Of a stretch of 64,000 bases of DNA, positions 11,740 to 22,222 are shown in pieces. The notes beneath the pieces are model-generated. The model saw only the letters and a list, made by a program, of their open reading frames with translations, had not been told where the DNA came from and searched no databases. The stretch is from assembly GCA_023512835.1 (NCBI GenBank), contig CM042086.1:17141820-17205819 (forward strand), in the 5' to 3' direction. The position numbers and the translations under genes are program-made. Numbering within the stretch: the first letter of the stretch is position 1; every line of letters begins with the position of its first letter. Origin of the DNA: Taxillus chinensis (taxonomy: Eukaryota > Streptophyta > Magnoliopsida > Santalales > Loranthaceae).

Positions 11740-12770
11740 AATGAACCAAATATTCATGGCAAGTTCACATTTGATATAGTAAAAATCTATTTATGTTTAT
11801 TCGTTAAAGAATAATATTATCCGTGAATATATTTACAAATATAACTATGGTATTCGTAAACTATTTTATAAACAAGTGTTCACGGATAAATCGTAACGAT
11901 TATTCATAAATAAGTATTTAATAAATTAATTACTATGTATAAAAGTTAATTTTATTAATATAAATTTTTTATTAAAATATAATTTAATAAGTATATACTT
12001 TTAAATTATTATTAAATAAAAAAATCCATCTATTATCATTATTATAATATTATCGTGAAGCACGTATAGTAATTAAACATATCAAATAACGATAAAATAG
12101 TTTAAGAGTTAAGTAATTGTATTTTTTGCAATAAATTTGATATTTGAATTCTTTTGATGGATTTTATAATTACGTTTGTGAATAGTTCGTTAGGAATGTA
12201 AAATGAATCGTCGGTCCGTGAACAAGCCTACAGTTCGTGTAGACTAGACTAGAAAAATGTTGGTATATTTAAATTTTAATCGCTGGCTTAAATGGACTGG
12301 TCCGTGCAGACCAAATATGTGCAGACGTGGATCAGTTCGGGGGCAAGTTTTTTTTTTTTAAACTATTAACTATCTTACTTAGTATATTAGTACATATAAC
12401 TTAAACATATTAATTTTAAAATTAAAATTTTTAAATATAAACTTTAAAATATGATTTTAATATTAAAAATTTAACAAATATTTACCAAATTAACTTCTAA
12501 TATTTTTTAAATAAATAAATAAATATGAATCGATTTGTAAACCAATACGCATCTGAGTGCGAATCGAATCAGACCAGTAAATTTTCAGCACATTAAAAGT
12601 GTGCCGTTTAGGCCTATTCCATTATGGACCAGACCAGATCAAATCGGATTAGGCAATTTTACACTCCTATAATTCATAAATACCGTAATAATATTCATAA
12701 ATATGATAGTTTAAGATTAATATAAGATTCAATTTGTTAATAAATAATAAGAAAATCTTTCTATTTTACT
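11740..12770. other. AT-rich intergenic DNA, no gene seen
   Basis: There is no coding signal. 12180-12340 and 12540-12650 are less AT-rich (words such as gactggtccgtgcagacc) and look like the two ends of a decayed insertion, but I cannot assign it. Confidence 0.4.
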
Positions 12771-12777
12771 ACACGGT

Positions 12778-13895
12778 TCTTTTTCCATTAATAAAAATAT
12801 AACCCAGTCAAAAGCAACATCGTACCCATGCTTGGTGCGTTCAATTTATTTATTTAATTTATAAAGGTTGTCGAGTTGTCGGTCTATAACGTTCCCGTGT
12901 AACGTGTGCCATGTTGTGTAGTTGCATAGGCGCTTACGAAATATTTTAGCTCACTCCCTTTCTTATCTTATATTTATTGGTCACGGAAAAAGTTAAAAGG
13001 CTATTTATCAAAAAACAAATTGCGTGAAAAACACATCAAACGATTCAAACCTACCGCACCTTACTAATCTAGTGCAATTTTTTTATTTTTAAAAAAACTT
13101 TAAAAAAATCTTAAAAATCATTTTTACTGTATAAATGTTATATTTAATATTTTTATGATATCTATATTTATTGTTATGAGTATTAAATTATATATGAAAA
13201 TATATTATTTTATTTTTCATATTTTCCACAACTGTCATTTTTTCTATATTAAATAATAAAATAATTTATTAAATAAAAATAATATATAATATTATTTTAA
13301 TAAAACAAAGAGTGATTAAAAAATCTATATTTATATAAAAATAATAATAATTTAAATATATATTTAAGAAAATTAAATAACGGATATGAGTGCCCTTACT
13401 CTCCTCTCTTATTCTTTCAACTTTGCCCCTGTTTTTTTTTTTAAATTTATTTTTTAACAATTTGAATTAACTATAAACTTTTAGTTTATTCATCCAAATT
13501 ATGAAAAAATACATATTTATGTATTATTAAACGAGATATTTCAAAATGGTACATTGTTCGGTAATAAAAATAGGAAAACAATTGAATTTTTATTGAAAGC
13601 TTTCAATAAAAATATAAACACAGTCAAAAGCAAACTTGAAAATGGCACATTGTGCGGTAATAAAAATAGGAAAACAACTGACTTTTTTCTTCAATAAAAA
13701 TATAACACAGTCAAAAAAGCAACTCGAAGCAATAAACTTTGGTATTATGTGTATTATTATTATTATTATTTATTTCAATTCTAAGGAAATGGTTTGCGCG
13801 CAAACTTTAAAATGGTAGCGGTAATAAAAATAGGAAAGCAATTGAATTTTTTTCTTCAATAAAAATATAACACAGTCAAAAGCAACATCTCGAAG
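12778..13895. promoter_or_regulatory. Four copies of the W-box module upstream of the second UGT
   Basis: Copies lie near 12778-12825, 13561-13635, 13659-13730 and 13818-13895. They match the modules upstream of the first UGT, including the agtcaaaag (TTGACT) core and the following catctcgaag in the last copy. The first module is set apart from the other three in both promoters, so order and spacing are broadly kept. Confidence 0.45.
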
Positions 13896-14823
13896 ATTAC
13901 GATTTTATGTTTATTTATACAAAACCATGCTTGATGCTTGGTCTCGGTGCGTTTAAATTTTATTTTATTCTCCCACCTATCTTAGATTAGATACTTAGAT
14001 TATCATTCAACTATGAGACGAGAGTCCGGCCGGAGTCAATTTATTTATTTAAGTTATAAACGACGTCGATAACGATATATTGGTTTTCAAGTACATCATG
14101 AAATAATTATCAATTTATCATATTTTTAAAAAAATAGAAAACAAACCAAATAAACATTGCCTAACGGAAAGTTCCAGTGTTATGTTTACGTAAGTGCTTA
14201 CCAAATATTTCATCTTTGTATTTTCTTTTACAATTTAAATGGACTATAACTTTTAGTTTATTCATTTAGTAGTAACTATTTGTATTTTTTATTTTAATAA
14301 TTTAATAATACGTAATATTTTTTTTTATTAAATAAAATATTTCAAATAAGCTCAATATTACTATATAAAATTTTGTTTCTAATTTTTTTTAAAATAACTA
14401 TAAATTAATTAAATTCAATAAAAAAAACACTTATTTATGACATTGTTTAAAAGAATGAAAAATCATAAAATCAGAAATATCGAAATTAATTATAAATTTG
14501 ATTTCATTACAAATTAATTTGTTTCGGTTTTAGTTTTAATTTCGGAACCAAAATCAAATCGAATTAATTTTGAGCTAAGTCAAATTAATTTGCAATTAAT
14601 TCGATATTTTTTGTAAGATTTGCAATTTTTAAAAAATTATTTTAAACACCCCGGGGCCATAAGATTACAAATTACAAATGAACGACCTATCATAAGCAAA
14701 AAAAAAATATTGAATTTAATTAATTTATACATAAGATTTTTAAAAAGTAAAGAAAGGAAGAAAAATATGGGGCAGAAGATCTAAAGTAAATCAAAGTAGT
14801 AACTCGAGAGGCAAGCCAGGTAA

Positions 14824-14830
14824 TATAAAT
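14824..14830 (+). promoter_or_regulatory. TATA box of the second UGT
   Basis: TATAAAT lies 92 bp before the ATG, matching the position in copy 1. Confidence 0.65.
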
Positions 14831-14915
14831 ACATAACACGCATAAGCTATATCAATTCATCATTTGGCAAAACACACCATCTGAATCCGAGCAAGAGGCA
14901 CTGATTGAGAAAGAG

Positions 14916-16310
14916 ATGGCCACCAAAATGGGTACTGTTGATACATCTTGCAATATCAGAGTTCTTATGTTTCCTTGGTTGGCTCATGGCCACATCAGTC
15001 CCTTCCTAGAGCTGGGCAAGCAACTCTCCAAGCGAAACTTTCAAATATACTTGTGTTCCACACCCATCAACCTTGCTTCCATCAAACAAAACCTTCCCAG
15101 TTCCTCAGCAATACGTTTAGTGGAGCTCCACCTCCCCTCACTGCCCAACCTCCCACCTCACTGTCACACCACCAATGGCCTCCAACCCCATCTCATGCCC
15201 ACCCTCAAAAAGGCTCTTCACATGGCCCGGCCAGCCTTCTCCCACATTCTCGATACTCTATGCCCGGATTTGCTCATTTTTGACTTCGAGCAAGTCTGGG
15301 TTCCAACCGAGGCTTCTTTGCGGAACATTCCCGTCCTTCAGTTCATCAGCATGGGAGTAACCATGCTGTCGTTTGTGCTGCATATGGTATACAACCCAGA
15401 TATTCCGTTTCCCTTTCCCGAAATTTATCTTCACGAGTTCGAGAAAAAAAAGCTGCTCTCCTCTATCGACCAATCTTCTTCAAACCCCAACGACGACGAC
15501 GACGGCCATGTCAGTGATCCGAAGGAGATATTACTTGAAGGCGTGAAGCGTTCAGGGTTTGTTCTATTCAAGAGCTGTAGGGAGTTAGAGGCAAAATACA
15601 TTGATTATTTCTCCAGTTTGTTGGGAAAGAAAGCGTTGCCTGTGGGTCCACTGGTCCGAGACACAATAGAAGAGGTAGAAGACGGACACGACCATATCAT
15701 AGAATGGCTGGATAAGAAGGAGAGATGTTCAAGCGTGTTCGTTTCATTTGGGAGCGAGTATTTCCTCTCGAAGGAGGAGATGACAGAAATAGCCCATGGG
15801 CTGGAGCTTAGCGGTGTAAACTTCATATGGGTGGTCAGGTTTCCCGTTGGAGAGAGAAATGATGAGATTGAGGAGGCTTTACCAAATGGGTATCTGGAGA
15901 GGACACGAGGCAGGGGACTGGTAGTAGAGGGATGGGCGCCTCAAACCAGGATTCTAAAGCATCGTAGTATTGGTGGGTTTGTGAGTCATTGCGGTTGGAG
16001 TTCTTTGATGGAAAGCTTGAAATATGGAGTTCCAATCATAGCCATGCCAATGCAGATAGATCAGCCGTTGAATGCTAGATTGGTTGAAGATATAGGCGTG
16101 GGAATTGAAGTGAAGAGAGACTCGACGGAGGGGCGGGTGGAAAGAAATGAGATTGCAAGGGTTGTGAAGGAGGTGGTGGTGGGAGTAGGAGGGGAGGGCG
16201 TGAGACGTAGAGTGCGGGAAATGAGTAATAAAATGGAGGATAAAAGAGACGAAGAAATCGATGGGGTAGTTCACGAAATAGTGAAATTGGTTCGCAAACG
16301 TTATCTTTGA
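14916..16310 (+). CDS. UGT94: UGT94-type UDP-glycosyltransferase, copy 2 (intronless, 464 aa)
   Basis: This is the tandem paralogue of the gene at 6481. It has the same catalytic GHISP histidine, LLIFDF aspartate and an intact 44-residue PSPG box at residues 340-383 (WAPQTRILKH ... HCGWSSLMES ... MPMQIDQ). Most N- and C-terminal residues are identical to copy 1. The clearest differences are in the region that normally lines the acceptor pocket: QVWVPTEASLRNIPVLQF here against QYWAPIEASLRNTPAFQF in copy 1, and an Asp-rich loop (NPNDDDDGHVSD) here. The C-terminus ends KLVRKRYL, three residues longer. The expected activity is glucosylation of the sugar of a glycoside, and the acceptor may differ from that of copy 1. 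No frame break is present. Confidence 0.93.
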   Translation: MATKMGTVDTSCNIRVLMFPWLAHGHISPFLELGKQLSKRNFQIYLCSTPINLASIKQNLPSSSAIRLVELHLPSLPNLPPHCHTTNGLQPHLMPTLKKALHMARPAFSHILDTLCPDLLIFDFEQVWVPTEASLRNIPVLQFISMGVTMLSFVLHMVYNPDIPFPFPEIYLHEFEKKKLLSSIDQSSSNPNDDDDGHVSDPKEILLEGVKRSGFVLFKSCRELEAKYIDYFSSLLGKKALPVGPLVRDTIEEVEDGHDHIIEWLDKKERCSSVFVSFGSEYFLSKEEMTEIAHGLELSGVNFIWVVRFPVGERNDEIEEALPNGYLERTRGRGLVVEGWAPQTRILKHRSIGGFVSHCGWSSLMESLKYGVPIIAMPMQIDQPLNARLVEDIGVGIEVKRDSTEGRVERNEIARVVKEVVVGVGGEGVRRRVREMSNKMEDKRDEEIDGVVHEIVKLVRKRYL

Positions 16311-16566
16311 ATTTGATTCACATCTTTGCTGATGTTGTTGTTGTTTTTTTTTTTTTTTTTGGGTTTTAAAATTTATTTCCGCTTGTTACCATTCATTGGG
16401 TTGGGTGTGGCGTAATTCTTCAATCTAATTTCTCGAAAGTATTAAAGTCTACAATGACGAAATCAGGAAACTCTCACAGCCCTCATGATTGTTCGTTCAC
16501 CCTTCTCACATGAATTCCGTAGGACATATTTGGTTGTGGCTAAAAATAGTCACATTTTGAAACTTC

Positions 16567-16569
<3 letters not shown>

Positions 16570-16599
<30 letters not shown>
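16570..16599. repeat. (TA)n microsatellite at the left edge of the foldback element
   Basis: A TA run directly abuts the 16600 element end, and a second TA run (19024-19050) abuts the other end. Insertion into a TA tract would explain both. Confidence 0.8.
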
Positions 16600-16603
<4 letters not shown>

Positions 16604-16764
16604 ATGCTAAACGAAAAATGGGTGCAACAAGCTTATAGAGCGCAATTTCATTTACGGCCATCGGATCTCATTCAAGTCCATCTAATGGCTGCAAATAAAA
16701 AACCGTAAACCCAATATACCCCTCTCTCTCCCAAACCATTCGCGAGCAAAACCTAAGCAAGCGC

Positions 16765-16965
16765 CCTCCGCTGCAACCTTGTCGTCCCCAATCGCTGCAA
16801 CCTCTTCGTCCCCAACCGCTGCAACCTCTGTGCCAACTGTGATCGCAACAAAATCTAAGCAAGTGTCCTCCGCTGCAACCTCGTCATCCCCAATCGCTGC
16901 AACCTCTTCGTCCCCAACCGTTGCAACCTCTTCATCCCCAACCGCTACAATCTCTATGCCAACTG
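16765..16965 (-). repeat. 24-bp minisatellite in the left arm of the foldback element
   Basis: On the minus strand the repeated unit reads gcgattggggacgaagaggt plus tgca and encodes GDEEVAAI-like octapeptides. The right arm (18770-18860, plus strand) carries fewer copies of the same unit, which explains why the left arm is longer. Open frames here are repeat by-products. Confidence 0.7.
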
Positions 16966-18280
16966 TGATCGCGCCGGCCGTTCTAGCATGAAGTAGGAAA
17001 ACCTCCGCCGTTCCAGCTCGCACAAACCACAGCAACGCCTCGACACCAACTGCGCCAGGTAATTCTATTTATTTATTGGAATTTAAAAAAATTCCAGCGT
17101 TTCGCTCATCTGGGTGCTTTAATTTTCCGATAAACCTATTTGTCATGGTAGTGATGTCCAAGATGTTATTTTCCCTATTGCAGAATTAAACAAAAAATTC
17201 TCCATAGCAACGAAATTTTAAATCCGTTTATGCAAATTAACTATCTACAGAATAAAACATGTTCGAATTATTAAACATGTTTAAACATGTTTAATTTGTT
17301 CTAGTCTGTTATTTTAATTTGTCCGTTTATACACATGTTCGAATTATCTATCCTCAATTTTTAGTGGTGCCTCAAATTTGTATACTTCCAAATATAATTT
17401 ATCAGTAGTTGGTTTGGGAAACTTTGCCAGAAAGTCTGCTTGGTTAACAAAGAAAACGAAATACATTTCATCATATGAAATATCATATGAAAACGGATTT
17501 TATAGTTTTAGATTAGTATCCCAAATGACTTGGACTCAAACCATATATATAGTTAAGACACTCATGTATAGTTCTATGTGTTCTCTTTTCCTTCATTGAA
17601 CTCGAAGGTGGGAAATCCAACACTCTTATATAACATTTAACATATGATGTATGTAAATATACTATCTGAAAGTCTGGTGCTATCAGGAAATTGCACCACT
17701 ATCTGTGCATGACTACCGGTGAAATTTTCTGACAGCAACTTTCTATATAATCTATTTCTTATTATTAAAATATAGGGTGTCTTTTCTTTTTAGCGTTGAG
17801 GATATATTATTTTGTTTCATTGGATAAAAGAGACGATTTATTTATCCATCTAGAAATATTAATATGTAATATAAGATGTTAACAAATTATATCAAAAAAT
17901 GATTTGACTTGTTTTTTTCCTATACAGATCATGCTCCTACTTAACACTAGAACTTCATACAGATCATGCTTCTGCTAGACTTCTTTGTACATAGCGTGCT
18001 TTTGCTAAACTCTTCTAGTTCTGCGCTCCAGTGTTGGCTCACCTCTTGCCTTGTTTGCTGTTTTTCCTAGTGGTTGTCTGGATTGTCTTCATTATAACAA
18101 GGTCTCTTTTGGATTTTAATACTTATGCTGGATGGGTGGGATCTAGTGTTCTTCTCTGGATTTTAATATTTATTATGATTGACTGATTCCTAAAGCTGAA
18201 AAATAACGTATAGTATTAGCCGAAAAGGCTTTACAAAGGAGAATAGAACAACAAAGCCTAAAATAAATATTAAATATAGA

Positions 18281-18535
18281 GAGGAACACCAGATTCCACC
18301 CATCCAACAAAGCACTGGAGCACAGAACTTGAAGGCATATAGAGAGGAACACCCGATTCCACCAACAAAGCACTGGAGCACAGAAATAGAAGGCATGGAA
18401 GCACGATCCGTACGAACTTCTAGTGTACAGTGAAGTCCTATAGAAGCACGATCTGTACAGAGAAATCCAGCAAAAGCACGATTTGTATGGGGTTTTAGTG
18501 TGAAGTAAGAGCACGATCTGTACAGAGAAGACCTG
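18281..18535. repeat. Two tandem repeat blocks in the right half of the foldback element
   Basis: 18281-18398 is a roughly 60-bp unit repeated twice (gaggaacacc, then gattccacc, then caaagcactggagcacagaa). 18399-18535 is a 30-45-bp unit repeated about four times around agcacgatctgtacagagaa. Inverse copies of parts of both occur at 17925-18175. Confidence 0.65.
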
Positions 18536-19399
18536 CATAAAATAAAACAATAATAGGTTTATCAGAAAATTATGGCACCCAGATGAGCGAAACGATGGAA
18601 ATGTATTTTTCTAATTCAAATAAATGAATTACCTGATGGACTACATGTAGAAGATGCCACTGATCGAGGTTTTCACGACGTCGTTGAGGTGTTGCTGTGG
18701 TTTGTGCGTGCTGGAATGGCGGAGGTTACTGTGCTTCGTGCTAGAACGGCTGGCGCAATCATAGTTGGCGCAAAGGTTGCAGCGGTTGGGGACGAAGAGG
18801 TTGCAGCGATTGGGGACGAAGAGGTTGCAGTGATTGGGGATGACGAGGTTGCAGCGGAGGACGCTTGCTTAGGTTTTGCTCGCGAATGGTTTGGGAGAGA
18901 GGGGTATATTGGGTTTACGGTTTTTTATTCGTAGCCATTAGATGGACTTGAATGAGATCCGATGGCCGTAAATGAAATTGCGCCATATAAGCTTGTTGCG
19001 CTCATTTTTCATTTAGCATTACCCTATATATATATATATATATATATATTAGTGACCAGGTATCTGATTGCCAAGATCAAGACTGCGCGTTAAATTACCA
19101 AAAAGGAAGAAAGTAAGTCCACAAGTATGAGCCGAGAACTTACGCAAATTCAATTCGACTGATTTAAGAAAAACATAAATGAGCCGAGTTTGAACTCAAT
19201 TCAAGCTGGGCTTAAGAAAAAAATAAATCGAATTTTGTCTGATTTTTATATGATAGTTTATAGACATGATTATACGGTTTGTATTTTAGCCCCTCATGAC
19301 GGATCTGTTCCTACGGGAAAAATTGAAAATGTGAATCTTAAAAGCTCACATATCTTTCGTGTGAGTTTGTTTACATACCTTTAAGAGTTGAGTCGAGGC

Positions 19400-19790
19400 T
19401 ATGTTTGGCACCACGTTTCAGTTTTGGATACTTGTGTATTTTTAAAATATGTAACTCAAAACGTTTTTGTTGATGTTAGGTTATTGTTTTCCGTTTTTGT
19501 TTTACGTTCGCCTGAGGTGGAGGTGGCACAGCCGGACGGAGGGAGGGGGAGATCTGGCAGTGGGGGCATCGGGTGCAGGGGGTCGTTGGGTGGCCATCAT
19601 TGCAGCAGGGGCGTGAGGGGGGATCCGTTGCAGCGGGAGTGGCATAGGGGTGCAGCGGGGGCGTCGCACAAGGGGTGCATTTTCGTCGTGCAAAAATAAA
19701 AACTAGTTAAAAAAATGAGAACACGTGTAAAGTGTTTTTGTTTTTTTGGCATTCGGGAATATTTTGTTTTCAAAACAGATATCAAACATA
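19400..19790. mobile_element. Short MITE-like element with a G-rich core
   Basis: The left end tatgtttggcaccacgtttc is mirrored by tatgtttgatatctgttttg read inward from the right. The core (about 19510-19690) is G-rich on the plus strand. No target-site duplication was recognised. Its layout matches the elements at 3059, 4025 and 40374. Confidence 0.4.
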
Positions 19791-20175
19791 AAAAAATGCA
19801 TTTTCAGTATTAAAAAACAGAAAACGTATGACATTGTTTTCGTTTTCATTATTAATTGATCAATTGTGACGAGTAAGTATGAAGTATCCTTGGCATAATT
19901 TGACTGAACAATTTTTAAAGCTACACATTGTTTTAATATTTTTTATATCAAAATTTGGCATGCAGATTTGTAAAAAAATATTAAAATTATGTAATTTTAA
20001 GTTTGTAATTACGGGAGAGGATCCAAACATCTGGGACTGGGACTATAGGGAGAAGGGTTTGCCGAAAATGTGGCAATATATACCGGTCCGAAAGGAATGA
20101 TTTTTCGGCAATGGGGACAGGACAGGAGGACGTGTGAATCGGGGGTCTGACCAGATTTACTTCGACTTTAATTTC
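19791..20175. other. Intergenic DNA, no gene seen
   Basis: It is mostly AT-rich, with a moderately GC-rich stretch at 20000-20150. No family resemblance or splice-supported frame was found. Confidence 0.4.
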
Positions 20176-20523
20176 CAGCTGACAGAGAGTACCTTTAGTC
20201 TGAGAGAAGGGGACGTTTCCAATTATTTCAGGCCTGTACTTGAAGGTTCCAAACATTAATTAGATATGGCTGGCTTTCAAACCATTAAAGTTAAATTAAC
20301 TTAGACATGATTTACTACGGCTACGTCTACAAAGCACATCTGAAAACAAAGAATAAACATTAATATTCGTGACTAATTAGATGAATTGATATGCCGACAC
20401 ATTATTACGGTTATCAAAAAAATTATCAAACCTCAGTGGTATATAACATGAAACAAAACAAGGCTTCTATGTAAATTAGTAAACATATATTCTCATACCA
20501 ATTATATTGTTCTGAGAATATTA
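20176..20523 (+). repeat. Direct repeat, copy A, left of the Pack-MULE-like element
   Basis: The block beginning ccagctgacag and containing ggacgtttccaattatttca and gatttactacg ends near accaattatattgttctgag. It is repeated in the same order at 21566-21855, with about 60 bp present only in this copy. Confidence 0.75.
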
Positions 20524-20579
20524 AAAAAAATGTAACCGTTGTATTTTTTTTAGGACAAAACTTCCCTTTAACCTGAGTT

Positions 20580-21567
20580 GGAGATAGTTCATTCAACCTA
20601 TGATGTGGAAGCCTGTCTTAATGACATCTGTCAAAAAAAAATTACATATGGCATGACTCGTAACGGAGGAAATGAAAACTCCTTGGGTGTTCAATCAGTC
20701 CCTTCCCGTAGCCTAATTAGCAGAATTATTAATTAAAAATAGAGATTAACAAATTAAAGACAAGTTAACAAACTAAGGTGGAGGTGTTGTTATTGGAGAC
20801 GACGTGGAGGAGGAAGGATAGGGTGGGCTTGAGAGGCATGAAGTATTGGAGGTGAGATTGGTCGAGATTGTTGAAAGAGGAGGGTGAGCAAGAGGAGGAC
20901 GAATTGACCGGCTGTAGCATGAGGATGTCGGTAGGGGCGGTGGAGTCGAGGTTGGGCGAAAAAGCTGAGAGGTCTCTCATTTCAAAGTGGGTGGCGCTGT
21001 CGCCTATGACTGCGGCGCTCCAGTTTCGTCAGCGGCGTCGTCGACTGAGCATGAACTTGAAGGCGGAGAGAGATCCCATATCGTCCCTACTGCTAACATT
21101 GTTGTTGTTGCTGTTTATGATGTTGTTGTTTCTAGCTAGGCCAAGAAACAGCAGCTGCTATGTCTTCCTCTTCTCTTCGGCTGCTGTTGTTGCTGCTACT
21201 TTTGTTGTTCTCCATCCACACGACGTCGTTCCCAAGCATGATGGTCCAGAAAATAAGAAGCACAAATCTTGAAGAGAAATGGGTGTGTATGTAAGACTCG
21301 GGGAGGAATGGAAACGAAAAGGTGTGGAGTGTGGTGGTGGGTCAGGTGAAGGCGAGATTAGAAAGAGAGTGGGCGTTATTAAATTAATAGGGAGAGATGC
21401 CAAACCAAACATAGTTTTAATTAATAACTCTGCTAATACTGGAAGGGACTAATTGAACACCCAAGGAGTTTCTGTTTCCTCCGTTACAAGTCACGCCACA
21501 TGCAAACAAATTTTGACAGATGTCATTAAGACAGGCTGCCACATCGTAGGTTGAAGGAACTTTCTCC
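20580..21567. mobile_element. Long-TIR, Pack-MULE-like element carrying a captured gene fragment
   Basis: Inverted arms of about 150-160 bp (20580-20741 and 21567-21412) share cctgtcttaatgacatctgt, gtaacggagg and aaactccttgggtgttcaat. The arms enclose about 670 bp of unrelated, more GC-rich sequence that encodes part of an ICE1-like bHLH protein. Long TIRs around a host gene fragment, without transposase, are the defining layout of Pack-MULEs. I could not find a clean 9-bp target-site duplication. Confidence 0.65.
20770..21239 (-). pseudogene. Captured N-terminal fragment of an ICE1/SCREAM-type bHLH gene
   Basis: Read on the minus strand from an ATG at 21239, the pieces in order are MLGNDVVWMENN, EEEDIAAAVSW, DDMGSLSAFKFML, EMRDLSAFSPNL, SSSSCSPSSFNNLDQS and LQYFMPLKPTLSFLLHVVSN. 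From family knowledge these match, in order, the N-terminal region of ICE1/SCRM proteins (MLSRVNGVVWM, EEED..SW, MGSLS.FKSML, RDL.FSPN, SSSSCSPSS.FNNLDPSQ, YFLPPKPTLSSLLNVVS). The pieces fall in different frames and contain stops, so this is not a working gene. The bHLH domain is absent. 21240-21411 may be the captured 5' UTR. ICE1 regulates cold response and stomatal fate. Confidence 0.7.
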
Positions 21568-21855
21568 AGCTGACAGGGAGTAAGTTACCTTAGTCTTAGA
21601 GAAGAGGACGTTTCCAATTATTTCAGGCCTGTACTTGAAGCTTCCGAACATTAATTAGATATGGCAGCTGGCTTTCAAACCATTAAAGTTAAATTAACTT
21701 AGACATGATTTACTACGTACGTCTACGTCTACCAGAGCATGTCCGGAAACAAAACAAGGCTTCTACGTAAATTAGTAAATATAATGGTGGCTGCGATACT
21801 GGAAATTACAAGAGAGAAACTCTAACTAACCAATTATATTGTTCTGAGAATATTG
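21566..21855 (+). repeat. Direct repeat, copy A', right of the Pack-MULE-like element
   Basis: It matches 20176-20523 from ccagctgacag to ccaattatattgttctgaga, with a roughly 60-bp gap and scattered differences. It begins exactly where the right inverted arm ends. Confidence 0.75.
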
Positions 21856-22222
21856 TATTTTGTTAATCCATTAAATCAACGTTTGTACCGCTAGCTGCGC
21901 CAAATATTTTAAAACTGTCGTTTTGATTTATTATTTTATTTTACAAAATAGAATCACACGCCCATGCATGGACCACCATACAAACACACACACACACACA
22001 GACACAGCACACTACATTAATTTCATACATATTTTATTATTTTATTTATATGAATAACCAACCCTTGATGTGCCCATAAATATGACGTTCAATACCCAAC
22101 CATATATCCAGTCCAGCGCCACGCAGCTGGCTGAGAGTGATAGTAACCCCCAGCTAACCAATCAATCAATCAATCACATGACATCGTCTCTGTCCTGTCT
22201 GCGTCTGTCTCTGTCTCACCGA

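Larger units (their letters stand above)
16600..19023. mobile_element. 2.4-kb foldback/MULE-like element with very long inverted arms
   Basis: The left end ggtaatgctaaacgaaaaat is mirrored at 19023 by ggtaatgctaaatgaaaaat read inward. The inverted similarity runs on for roughly 470-550 bp: 16600-17150 against 19023-18553. Beyond that, 17925-18175 is again the inverse of 18180-18540, so the element folds back almost to its middle with an extra loop (about 17150-17920) in the left half. There is no transposase. Target-site duplications cannot be resolved because both flanks are TA repeats. The superfamily (MULE or another foldback type) is uncertain. Confidence 0.75.

Noticed and set aside
18689..18934. 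An 81-codon frame in the foldback element
   Set aside because: It is mirrored in the other arm and consists of minisatellite octapeptides; no known protein family.
20868..21272. A 134-codon plus-strand frame
   Set aside because: It is antisense to the ICE1-like fragment; the protein resemblance is on the minus strand.
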